Positions 1 through 6,433 of a stretch of DNA of 6,708 nt are shown piece after piece (the stretch's first letter is position 1; every line of letters starts with the position of its first letter). The position numbers and the translations under genes are program-made. Origin of the DNA: GCA-2684655 sp051278165 (GTDB lineage: Bacteria > Planctomycetota > UBA1135 > UBA2386); NCBI GenBank assembly GCA_051278165.1, contig JBNMNW010000319.1:1-6708 (forward strand). Reading direction: 5' to 3'. The notes beneath the pieces are model-generated. The model saw nothing but the letters and a program-made list of their open reading frames with translations, was not told the origin of the DNA and made no database searches.

Positions 1-1911
1 GTGCTGCGGGCGCAGCCGAAGTTTGTCGACGCCGACAAGATTGAGAAACTGCTCACTGCCAAGCACCCATCGTTGCGCGAGGCCGCGGCGCGCGCGTGGT
101 TCGAAGCAGCGCCGAATCGAGCCGATGCCTTCAAGAAGCTACTCGGTAACGGGCACCTGGCGATTCGCTGCCAGACGCTCGAGGCCGTCATGGAAGCTCC
201 GCGTAAGGAGGACCTCAAGTCGGTGGTCAACCTGTTTGGTGGCGGTGGCCAGCACGAAGTGGTCGCTCGCCGTATTGTGCGCGCACTCGCAGCGGTGCTC
301 GCCGCCAGTGATGGCGACCGTGCCGCTCTGGCCAAGACCGTGCTTGTGGCATCGGGCGCGAGCGACACCACGCTGACGCGCCGTGCGGCCCTCGTGCCTT
401 TGCTCTGCCTCGGTGAGAAGCCAATCTTCGACAAGAAGGATGGGGTCGAGGCGTTGGGACCATGCCTGAGCTCCGAGGGCGAACGACCGCGCTCGGCCGC
501 CGTGAAGGCCTTGCGAGAGATCGGCGGCGAAGAGGCGCTGGCGGCGGCCCTGAAGCATTTCAATCGCGAAGATAGCGGTCGCGTGCAGCTGCAGTTGGTC
601 GAGACTGTCGCCGCGCTACGTAAGCCGACGACCCCAGAGGCCGTCGAGTGGCTCGTCAAGATCGTGCGCAGCGAGTACGACAGCGAAGTGCGCGAACGTG
701 CGGTCGTTCGGCTCGGCAAGTCAGGCGTCAAGGGTGCCAGTGACGTTCTGATCGAGGCCACCCGCGATCGCAAGTGGACCATTGCGTGCTGTGCGGCAGT
801 GTCACTTGGTAAGACCGATGATGACAAAGCGCTGGAGCCGCTCAAGCGCATGCTCGCCATGAGTGATTGGAAGCTGCGCGGCGCTGCCATCATCGGTCTG
901 ATGCACATGAGTCGCGACGGAGTGATCGACCCGGTGATGGCGATGCTCGACGACGAGCATCCGGTCGTTGCGAACGCCGCTCACGAGGCGTTGCGCACCA
1001 TGTCGCGCCACTACGAAGCCAAGAAGCAGCGCAAGGCTTGGCTGAAGTGGTGGGGGGACAACCGCAAGACTCACGACTTCACGGACCGTGAGGCCACGCT
1101 CAATAAGCTCGACAAATACGGCTACGCGGTTCCCGATACCGAAATCTATGATGGCCTCGACGTCGTCGTCTTCAAGAGTCGCGGTGACCACATTGAGCAG
1201 TTGCTCGAGCGTCTCAAGATCCAGTATCGCACCACCGAGAAAGCCCACGTGCGCGCAGCTGGCGTGCACCCCGAGGCCATCTTCGTATCGAACTGCACCG
1301 GCGAACTCGAACCCGATGATGTGGAGCCGCTGGCGTGGTTTGTGCGCACCGGCGGTTCGCTGTTTGGTTCTTGTTGGGCGCTAACGGAGACCATCGCTCG
1401 CATCCACCCTGGCGTGATGCGGAAGTTTCAGACGCAGCGAGACGTGCTCGACGATGTTCGCGCCCGGCCATGCAAACCGGACAGCCCCCTGCTAACAGGT
1501 GTGTTTCCGCCGTCCGTCGTGCCGATTTACCACCTCGAGGGTGCTCACCTGATTGAGGTGCTCGACCCCGACCGATGCGAGGTGCTGATCGACAGTCCGG
1601 ATGCAGCCGAACGGCACGGCTGCGGCAACCTCGCGGCTTGGTTCTTCTCGGGTCACGGCGTGATGTTCAACTCGGCAAACCACTTCGACCTGCAAGGCCT
1701 CGGCGTCGCCGGTGCTGGAGCGCTGCGCACCCCGGCCGATCGTCAGGCTTACGCCATGGATCACCTCGGCATGCCCTTCGTGACCTGGCGCAAGGACCGC
1801 ACCGCCGGCTATTGGAAGAGCCCGACCAAGTCGACTGAGAACGTGCCGGACTTGTCGGCGTTCCGGTTGCTGACGAACTTCGTGCGCAGCAAGCGCATGG
1901 GGCAGTACTGA
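1..1911 (+). CDS. HEAT-repeat protein with C-terminal GATase-I/ThuA-like domain (5' partial)
   Basis: Seen: one open frame from the window edge to TGA at 1909-1911, 636 residues. Residues about 10-355 are alpha-helical pairs of roughly 30 residues with the alternating Leu/Ala pattern of HEAT repeats (for example DSEVRERAVVRLGKSG and HPVVANAAHEALRTMS), closing with the aromatic segment AWLKWWGDN near residue 345. A linker leads to an alpha/beta domain at about 375-600, with strands such as LDVVVF, AIFVSNCTGEL, GGSLFGSCWALTE and HGVMFNSANHFDLQG. Its GSCW turn places Cys458 where class I glutamine amidotransferases carry the nucleophile, and His561 sits in the late NHFD motif. Family knowledge: HEAT arrays mediate protein binding, and related ThuA/DUF4159-like domains are often non-enzymatic. 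Inference: a scaffold or sensor protein, possibly exported. The first residues already lie inside a repeat and no signal peptide or ribosome site is visible, so the GTG at base 1 is probably not the true start. The exact family of the C-terminal domain is uncertain. Confidence 0.8.
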   Translation: MLRAQPKFVDADKIEKLLTAKHPSLREAAARAWFEAAPNRADAFKKLLGNGHLAIRCQTLEAVMEAPRKEDLKSVVNLFGGGGQHEVVARRIVRALAAVLAASDGDRAALAKTVLVASGASDTTLTRRAALVPLLCLGEKPIFDKKDGVEALGPCLSSEGERPRSAAVKALREIGGEEALAAALKHFNREDSGRVQLQLVETVAALRKPTTPEAVEWLVKIVRSEYDSEVRERAVVRLGKSGVKGASDVLIEATRDRKWTIACCAAVSLGKTDDDKALEPLKRMLAMSDWKLRGAAIIGLMHMSRDGVIDPVMAMLDDEHPVVANAAHEALRTMSRHYEAKKQRKAWLKWWGDNRKTHDFTDREATLNKLDKYGYAVPDTEIYDGLDVVVFKSRGDHIEQLLERLKIQYRTTEKAHVRAAGVHPEAIFVSNCTGELEPDDVEPLAWFVRTGGSLFGSCWALTETIARIHPGVMRKFQTQRDVLDDVRARPCKPDSPLLTGVFPPSVVPIYHLEGAHLIEVLDPDRCEVLIDSPDAAERHGCGNLAAWFFSGHGVMFNSANHFDLQGLGVAGAGALRTPADRQAYAMDHLGMPFVTWRKDRTAGYWKSPTKSTENVPDLSAFRLLTNFVRSKRMGQY

Positions 1912-1925
1912 GTTAGCGCCGGGAC

Positions 1926-1943
1926 TGCCGCCGACACGCGGCA
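1926..1943 (+). terminator. Candidate hairpin after the HEAT-repeat gene
   Basis: A perfect 6-bp inverted repeat TGCCGC / GCGGCA with the 6-base loop CGACAC begins 14 bases after the stop codon at 1911. It has the position and GC content of an intrinsic terminator stem but no T-run follows, so termination is an inference. Confidence 0.3.
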
Positions 1944-1995
1944 TGCCGTCTGACGCCCTGGCTGCCGGCTTGCGATTGCGTGCTAGTTGATCGCG

Positions 1996-2061
1996 TTTGG
2001 GCGCATCGGCTTGCAGAGCGCGAGGCGCCGGCCAATCACAGTCCGCCGATGCGCGCCCAAA
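1996..2061. repeat. Long imperfect inverted repeat spanning the propeller gene's stop; possible bidirectional terminator
   Basis: The left arm TTTGGGCGCATCGGC (1996-2010) pairs with the right arm GCCGATGCGCGCCCAAA (2045-2061): 15 base pairs interrupted only by a 2-base GC bulge, with a 34-base loop that contains the palindrome GGCGCC. The right arm lies inside the last codons of the minus-strand gene (its IWARIG residues) and the left arm lies beyond that gene's stop at 2036-2038. The two flanking genes converge here, so the structure could terminate both transcripts. No T-tract follows on either side. Confidence 0.4.
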
Positions 2062-3580
2062 TCCCGTTGCTCAGGTCCATGCCAATCGGCGAAGTCGACG
2101 GCAGGTAGAGCGCCTGTAGCGCCAGGCTAAGGCCGGACAGTTGCAGCGCGTTCGGGATCGGCAGGCCGAAGGACCAGCTGATGGCTGGTGGCTGTTGGTG
2201 GACGAGCAGGCCGTTGCTGATGTCAAACCAGGCATCGCAGCCGCTGAAGCCGAGGCTGATGGGATGCTCCGGCTTGAGGCTTAAGGCTAGGATGCCCCAG
2301 GCGTTGGCGGGGCAATCACGGCCGATGATGCTGGCCGTCTGGCCAATGATTGGACGCGACATGCCCAGTTCGGGTGGGAAGGGGCCGCCGTGGCAGTTTA
2401 CCGGGATGCTGAACGTGGTCGCCTGGATGCGGCACGAGACCAGTTGGAAGGCGCCGTCGCCATTGGTGCCACCGGTTGCGGATGCAGACTGGTCACCGAG
2501 CAGCAGGTCGCCGAAGCCGTCGCCATCGAGGTCGCCGGCGCCGGTCAATACCCGCGCCCCGAAGAATGACGAACGGCTCCAGTTTGCGAGGTATGCGCCG
2601 GTTGCCCCCGACACAAGGATGAGGCTGCCGTCTGGGGTGAAGCCGTGACGAGGCTGCGAGTCGATCAGGGCGAGGTCGTCGAAGCCATCGCTGTTGAGGT
2701 CGCCGACGACGGTGAACTCATGGTTCTGCGTGATGTCCGTTCGCAGCAGTTGTCCGGTGAAGGGCACGTAGGTGAACAGGCGACCCGAGCGACTGATGAT
2801 CAATTCGCTGCCTGCGTTGCCAGCGACGTTGGCCGCTTCCAAGTGTGCCAGTGAACTCAACGGTGGCGTGATCGTGCGCAGTCGAAATGGTGACACCGTG
2901 CGATAGATCTCCGCGGTGCTGCTCGTTCTGATGACGACTTCTGTTTGGCCGTTTCCGTTGAGGTCGCCGATGGGGATGATCTGTTCCGGGTATCCCTGGA
3001 TGGTCGCGGTATTGCCTAGCTGGCTGCCGTCGCTGCCCCTCAGGATCACGATGTGGTAGATCCCGTTGATGCGAACTCCTGCGGCGATCTCAGCGCGTGA
3101 GTCGTTGTCGATATCGCCAATGCCGCAGGCGCAATAGAAGTCTGCCGCTAGGTTGCTGGTCCACAGCAAGGCTGCATTGGCGCCGGAGTAGGCGCGAAGC
3201 GTGGTGTCGAAGCCGGCGATGAAGTCGTGGTTGCCGTCGAGGTCGAGGTCGTCGGTTCCGTTGAGGATGGCGCCGAAGTTGAACGGCGAAGCGATCACTT
3301 GGCCAAGCGGAGCTCGGGTTGCGCCGGAGATGAGCTGCAACCGCGCTCCTGGTTGTGGGCCGATGGTGGTGCCGTGCACGACGAAGTCGGGTGTGCCGTC
3401 ACCATTGCCATCGCCAATGGCGCAGATGATCTTGCCGAAGTCGGTGTCCGATCCCGTGCTGTAGCCTGTGGCGATCTCAAGCTGTGCAGTCAGCGAGATC
3501 GGTAATGCTAGGGCGGCGAGGAGCAACAATTGCCTTTGCGTCATGGCTGCCATGATAGCAGTGCAACGCGGCAGCGGCAT
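2036..3580 (-). CDS. Secreted FG-GAP/VCBS-repeat beta-propeller protein with beta-rich C-terminal module
   Basis: A 514-residue exported protein. Residues 1-33 form a signal peptide: charged QR, then the hydrophobic LLLLAALALPISL, with likely cleavage near TAQ. Six clear calcium-loop motifs of the DxNxDGxxD type start at residues 57 (DGNGDGTPD), 111 (DLDLDGNHD), 156 (DIDNDSRAE), 206 (DLNGNGQTE), 294 (DLNSDGFDD) and 350 (DLDGDGFGD). A worn one (NVAGNAGSE) lies near 251. With 44-56 residue spacing this gives seven blades, matching the integrin-type FG-GAP propeller. SGATRAPLG-, SGANAALLW- and SGATGAYLA-type strands recur between motifs. Residues about 388-514 form a separate beta-rich module ending MDLSNGIWARIGGL. 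Family knowledge: such proteins sit outside the cytoplasm and bind partners or carbohydrates; no catalytic residues are visible. Start: ATG at 3580 has GAAGG on the minus strand 4 bases upstream; ATGs at 3553 and 3544 would give a more compact signal peptide but lack a ribosome site. The ligand is unknown. Confidence 0.87.
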   Translation of the reverse strand: MPLPRCTAIMAAMTQRQLLLLAALALPISLTAQLEIATGYSTGSDTDFGKIICAIGDGNGDGTPDFVVHGTTIGPQPGARLQLISGATRAPLGQVIASPFNFGAILNGTDDLDLDGNHDFIAGFDTTLRAYSGANAALLWTSNLAADFYCACGIGDIDNDSRAEIAAGVRINGIYHIVILRGSDGSQLGNTATIQGYPEQIIPIGDLNGNGQTEVVIRTSSTAEIYRTVSPFRLRTITPPLSSLAHLEAANVAGNAGSELIISRSGRLFTYVPFTGQLLRTDITQNHEFTVVGDLNSDGFDDLALIDSQPRHGFTPDGSLILVSGATGAYLANWSRSSFFGARVLTGAGDLDGDGFGDLLLGDQSASATGGTNGDGAFQLVSCRIQATTFSIPVNCHGGPFPPELGMSRPIIGQTASIIGRDCPANAWGILALSLKPEHPISLGFSGCDAWFDISNGLLVHQQPPAISWSFGLPIPNALQLSGLSLALQALYLPSTSPIGMDLSNGIWARIGGL

Positions 3581-3604
3581 TCTCCCTTCGGGGGCGAGCT
3601 GCCT

Positions 3605-3642
3605 GGCCGAGCTACTCGGCCGAGTTCTTCTTCCGGAACTCG
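3605..3642 (-). terminator. Two adjacent hairpins between the decayed gene and the propeller gene
   Basis: Two perfect 7-bp stems stand side by side and share base 3621. GGCCGAG (3605-3611) pairs with CTCGGCC (3615-3621) over a 3-base loop, and CGAGTTC (3621-3627) pairs with GAACTCG (3636-3642) over the 8-base loop TTCTTCCG. They lie just beyond the minus-strand stop at 3655-3657 and upstream of the propeller start at 3580. This fits a terminator of the ancestral upstream gene or a leader structure of the propeller gene. No T-run follows, so the role is inferred. Confidence 0.35.
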
Positions 3643-3654
3643 AGGCGACGCCGG

Positions 3655-4015
3655 CTATTGGCCGACCGTCAGCGTGACCCCGTTGCTCAGCTCCGCTCCG
3701 CTTGCCGCAACCCGGTTACGGGCAACGTCAAAGCCTGCAGCCTGAATCGCGCTCCATCGAGTGCTGGGTTGTTCGGGATCACGAGCGGAATGCTCGCCAT
3801 GCCACCTGGCGTGATGGCGTCGCCCAGCACCTGCAGGCTGCCGTCGACGAAGTAGTCGCAGGCACTGCTGCCGGGCCGCCGACGGCAGTCGTCTCGGCGA
3901 CAAACGTGCTCGGAACGGAGCGTCGGAACACCTGATAGCGTTGGATGGAGTTCGCGCCGAACGCGGGGCGAAAGCAAACCACGTCAGTGTCGCCGTCGTT
4001 GTTGCGACGGTTCAT
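3655..4015 (-). pseudogene. Frameshifted remnant of an exported protein with the same C-terminal module as the propeller gene
   Basis: No single frame is open through this stretch, but three minus-strand frames carry consecutive protein-like pieces. From about 4015 to 3866 one frame reads NNDGDTDVVCFRPAFGANS, then IQRYQVFRRSVPSTFVAETT. From about 3866 to 3708 a second frame reads CDYFVDGSLQVLGDAIT, then PLVIPNNPALDGARFRLQAL. From about 3708 to the TAG at 3655-3657 a third reads SGAELSNGVTLTVGQ. The last two pieces line up with the propeller protein's C-terminus: CDYFVDGSLQVLG with CDAWFDISNGLLV, PLVIPNNPALDGARFRLQAL with GLPIPNALQLSGLSLALQAL, and ELSNGVTLTVG with DLSNGIWARIG. Both genes also share the identical 12-mer CTGAGCAACGGG on the minus strand. 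At least two frameshifts separate the pieces, and no start codon with a ribosome site was found. Most likely a decayed paralog's 3' end; sequencing or assembly indels are the alternative. NNDGDTD could be a leftover calcium loop, but this is weak. Confidence 0.62.
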
Positions 4016-4194
4016 ACCTCGCGGTGTAGTCGCACGTCAGGCGCAACATCTCGTGCAGGCACGATCCTCTGGTTCCCGTTTATGCTCTGCTGCGCGTGGC
4101 GACGCGGTCCATAGCGCGTGCGTCGCGCCATGGTGCTCCGCCAGATTTTAGGAACGTGTCTATTCACTCCGCGACGCTGCGTAACAGCAGCCTC
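4016..4194. other. Intergenic region upstream of the ATP-grasp gene
   Basis: This stretch lies between the remnant and the chosen ATP-grasp start. The ATP-grasp frame stays open back to a GTG at 4096, but the encoded residues (MATRSIARASRHGAPPDFRN onward) are Arg/Ser-rich and look non-domain. On the minus strand a short piece reading HEMLRLTCDYTARYEP at about 4022-4069 might be more of the decayed gene, but I cannot relate it to anything. TATGCT at 4081-4086 resembles a -10 element but has no convincing -35 partner, so no promoter is called. Confidence 0.4.
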
Positions 4195-5598
4195 ATGCCA
4201 TCCGGTCCTCCGATTCGCGTCCTGGTTCTCTTCCCCGGCGAGTGGGATGAGCACGCTCTGACCGAGCTGGAAGCAGAGGGCGCCATCACGGCGTTTCGAG
4301 AAGGCTTTGATGTGCGTCGGTTCCCGCAGTGCCTCAAGGTGATCTGGTTCGATGCGCACCGTTTCCTTGATCAGCTTTGTCGCAAGTATCGTGGCCGTAT
4401 CGACGCGGTCTGGTCCAACGACGAACAGTTTGGCTGCTTGCTTGCCGCGCTGCTTGCGGATCGCCTGTCGCTGCCGGGGACGTCGCCCGAAGTTGTGGTG
4501 CGCGCGCAGCACAAGTTGCTGATGCGGCAAGCGCTCGCGCAGGCAGTGCCCGATGCAACGGTCGCCGCGCACGCTCTACCGTGGCAACTGCGCGATGCAC
4601 GCTGGCGCGACCCTGAAGCGATTGCAGCGGCGGTCGCTGCGTTGGGCCTTTCTTGGCCGCTGTTCTTTAAACCGATCAAGGGCACCTTCTCGGTGCTCGC
4701 GCGCCGCGCCGACTCGGCTCAGGATCTCGCCAAGCAACTGCGTCTAAGCCGCGTCGATCACTTCAGCCTTCGTCGACTGGTCCGCCCGTTCGAATCGTTG
4801 GCCAGTCGGGTCATCGAATTGCCATGCCCGAGCGATCACCTGCTCGTTGAGCAAGCGATGCATGGCCGCCAAGTGAACGTCGATGGCTATGCGAGGTCGG
4901 GGCGCATTCATATTCTTGGTATCGTCGATGAATGCACCTACGCGACGCGTGTCGGTGCCCAGCACTTCATGGGCTTCACGTATCCGAGCCGGTGGCGCGA
5001 ACCGATTCGCAGCAAGCTTGTCGCGACCGTGACGGCCTCGCTGCGTGCGATTGGCTTCGACTACGGTCAGTTCAATGTTGAGCTGTTTGTGCAGGACGAC
5101 GGTTCGGTTCGCGTCATCGAAATCAACCCGCGCGCCGCGGCCCAGTTCACGACGTTCTATCGCGATGTAGAAGGACGTTGCTTGGCGCGCGACGGCATTT
5201 GGCTGGCTGCGGGCCGAGATCCCGCGGACCTGCCGCGACTACCGCGGGTCGCGACCACGGCAGCCAGCGTCGTTTGGCGCCGCTTCGACGGCTGTGGCAT
5301 TGCGGCAGCCTCGGTGAGCGGTCGGCGTTGGCTGCGCGAAACTTATCCCAATGCGCGTTTGTGGCTAGACGACACCAGTCATCGGTCCGTGCAGCGGCAA
5401 TACCGCTGGCTCGGCTCTTACCGCTACGCCGTGCTCAACTGCAGCGGCGACAGCTTGCAGGAGCTGCAGTCGCTGAGCGATGAATGCGGCCAGCGCTTGT
5501 TCGGCGCAGATGCGGCGCGCCCGGTCATTGTCGGGCAGGTGGGTGGGCCGGCTGTGGGGCAGTTTGCCGGGCAGGCTGCGCGGCAGATGAGAGGCTAG
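4195..5598 (+). CDS. Stand-alone ATP-grasp superfamily ligase, substrate unknown
   Basis: A 467-residue cytoplasmic protein from the ATG at 4195. An N-terminal alpha/beta lobe begins IRVLVLFPGEW (residues 7-17) and holds WSNDEQFG (about 73-80) and LSLPGTSPEVVVRAQHK (about 91-107), the usual pre-ATP-grasp pattern. The ATP-grasp fold follows: LFFKPIKGTFSVLARR with Lys159 as the likely nucleotide-binding lysine, the hinge LLVEQAMHGRQVNVDGY (about 216-232), FNVELFVQDDGS with Glu296, and VIEINPRAAAQF with Glu309, Asn311 and Arg313 as metal and phosphate ligands. All core residues appear intact, so it should be active. Family knowledge: these enzymes activate a carboxylate as an acyl phosphate and join it to an amine or similar nucleophile; the layout recalls ATP-grasp_4-type amino-acid ligases. 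The substrate cannot be read from the sequence and no biosynthetic partner is adjacent. The end is a Gly/Gln/Val-rich tail. Start: 4195 fits the first strand best but lacks a Shine-Dalgarno; GTG at 4156 has AGGA only 2 bases upstream, and GTG at 4096 would give 500 residues. Confidence 0.85.
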   Translation: MPSGPPIRVLVLFPGEWDEHALTELEAEGAITAFREGFDVRRFPQCLKVIWFDAHRFLDQLCRKYRGRIDAVWSNDEQFGCLLAALLADRLSLPGTSPEVVVRAQHKLLMRQALAQAVPDATVAAHALPWQLRDARWRDPEAIAAAVAALGLSWPLFFKPIKGTFSVLARRADSAQDLAKQLRLSRVDHFSLRRLVRPFESLASRVIELPCPSDHLLVEQAMHGRQVNVDGYARSGRIHILGIVDECTYATRVGAQHFMGFTYPSRWREPIRSKLVATVTASLRAIGFDYGQFNVELFVQDDGSVRVIEINPRAAAQFTTFYRDVEGRCLARDGIWLAAGRDPADLPRLPRVATTAASVVWRRFDGCGIAAASVSGRRWLRETYPNARLWLDDTSHRSVQRQYRWLGSYRYAVLNCSGDSLQELQSLSDECGQRLFGADAARPVIVGQVGGPAVGQFAGQAARQMRG

Positions 5599-5636
5599 CG
5601 ACGCGAGGCGGTGCTCGGTCGCCGATCCATCATTGG

Positions 5637-5655
5637 CGGGCCGCTGTGTGGCCCG
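5637..5655 (+). terminator. Candidate hairpin after the ATP-grasp gene
   Basis: A perfect 6-bp stem CGGGCC (5637-5642) / GGCCCG (5650-5655) with the 7-base loop GCTGTGT lies 38 bases after the ATP-grasp stop codon and directly before the 16-bp repeats. Its position between convergent genes suggests a terminator, but no T-run follows. Confidence 0.35.
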
Positions 5656-5657
5656 AT

Positions 5658-5705
5658 TGCCTGCGATACCGATGGCCTGCGATACCGATTGCCTGACATG
5701 TCGAT
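5658..5705. repeat. 16-bp tandem repeat, three units
   Basis: Unit 1 TGCCTGCGATACCGAT (5658-5673) and unit 2 GGCCTGCGATACCGAT (5674-5689) differ only at the first base. Unit 3 TGCCTGACATGTCGAT (5690-5705) keeps both ends but differs in the middle, where it forms the palindrome GACATGTC. A fourth trace, GGCATG, follows at 5706. The array fills most of the gap between two convergent stop codons and is outside both genes. Confidence 0.75.
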
Positions 5706-5722
5706 GGCATGAAAGAACTCGA

Positions 5723-6433
5723 CTACTTCAGCGCGACATGCAGCTTCTGCACGTCATCCAAGTCGTCGAGTCGCTCCAGGAACGACTGCACTTGCTGCAG
5801 CGCTTCGCCTTCCAGCACAACCGGGTCCTTCGGGTGGTAGCCCAGCTCCGCCGAAGCAACGCTCCAGCCAGCCTTGCGCAGTTCGTCCGCGACCGTGTAG
5901 AGATCCGGGATTTCCGTCAGGAATAGCGCGCCGGCGTGATCTTCGGGCGTGCTCTCGAGTGCTTCGCAGTCATTCGCGCCGCATTCGATTGCCGCTTCCT
6001 CGGCATCCTTCGAGCCGTCCTCGTGGGTCGCTTCGATCATGCCGACGTGATCGAACATGAACGTGACCTTGCTACCGAACTGGCCACCCTTGAAGCACGA
6101 CTTCACTTCGGGCCCGGTGCGGTTGCGGTTCTCGGACATGCACTCGACCAGCACGGCGACGTTATGCGGCGCCATGCCCTCGTAGATGATCATCTCGTAT
6201 TCGGCGCCGTCGGTGCCTTCGCCCGAGCCCTTCTTGATGGCGCGCGCGATGACGTCGCTGGACACCGATTGCTTGCGCGCGGAGTCGACGGCCATCTGTA
6301 GGCGCGGATTCATGCTCGGGTCGGCAGCGCCCATTTTGGCGGCGACGGTGATCTCACGACCGAGCTTGGAAGTGATCTTGGCCCGTTTATTGGCGGTGAT
6401 CGCCTTGTTCTTCTCTAGCCACTGGCGGCCCAT
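5723..6433 (-). CDS. yebC: YebC/TACO1-family regulator or translation factor
   Basis: A 236-residue cytoplasmic protein, close to the usual 240-250 residues of YebC/PmpR/TACO1 (Pfam PF01709). Family hallmarks in order: KITSKLGREITVAAKMG (about 19-35), NPRLQMAVDSAR, VIARAIKKGSGEG (about 61-73), YEMIIYEGMAPHNVAVLVE, NRNRTGPEV around 102-110, MFDHVGMIEA, and a C-terminal lobe with IECGANDCE and SAELGYHPKDPV. Family knowledge: members were named as DNA-binding transcription regulators, and more recent work ties them, with mitochondrial TACO1, to translation through difficult, notably proline-rich, sequences. This copy opens MGRQWLEKNK, like the YeeN/YeeI branch (MGRKW), rather than the standard MAGHSKW, while the body is closer to classical YebC. 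Start: ATG at 6433 has AAAGGAAG 8 bases upstream. It is transcribed away from the gene beginning near 6693 and converges with the ATP-grasp gene, so it appears monocistronic in this window. Confidence 0.95.
   Translation of the reverse strand: MGRQWLEKNKAITANKRAKITSKLGREITVAAKMGAADPSMNPRLQMAVDSARKQSVSSDVIARAIKKGSGEGTDGAEYEMIIYEGMAPHNVAVLVECMSENRNRTGPEVKSCFKGGQFGSKVTFMFDHVGMIEATHEDGSKDAEEAAIECGANDCEALESTPEDHAGALFLTEIPDLYTVADELRKAGWSVASAELGYHPKDPVVLEGEALQQVQSFLERLDDLDDVQKLHVALK

Noticed and set aside
802..1269. 155-codon minus-strand open frame opposite the HEAT-repeat gene
   Set aside because: It is antisense to clear HEAT-repeat coding sequence and has His/Val-rich shadow composition with no domain.
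2181..2648. 155-codon plus-strand open frame opposite the propeller gene
   Set aside because: It is antisense to the conserved FG-GAP and C-terminal-module sequence; its Ser/Pro/Arg-rich product has no recognisable features.
4058..4086. Possible sigma-70 promoter with TATGCT before the ATP-grasp gene
   Set aside because: The hexamer at the right distance for a -35 element does not resemble TTGACA, so a match to the -10 alone is not enough.
4012..4572. 186-codon minus-strand open frame opposite the ATP-grasp gene
   Set aside because: It lies antisense to conserved ATP-grasp coding sequence, shows no recognisable domain, is rich in Arg/His/Gln as expected of a GC-rich shadow frame, and has no ribosome site.
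5644..5705. The 16-bp repeats as a CRISPR array
   Set aside because: The units abut with no spacers and are too short; they are a simple tandem repeat.
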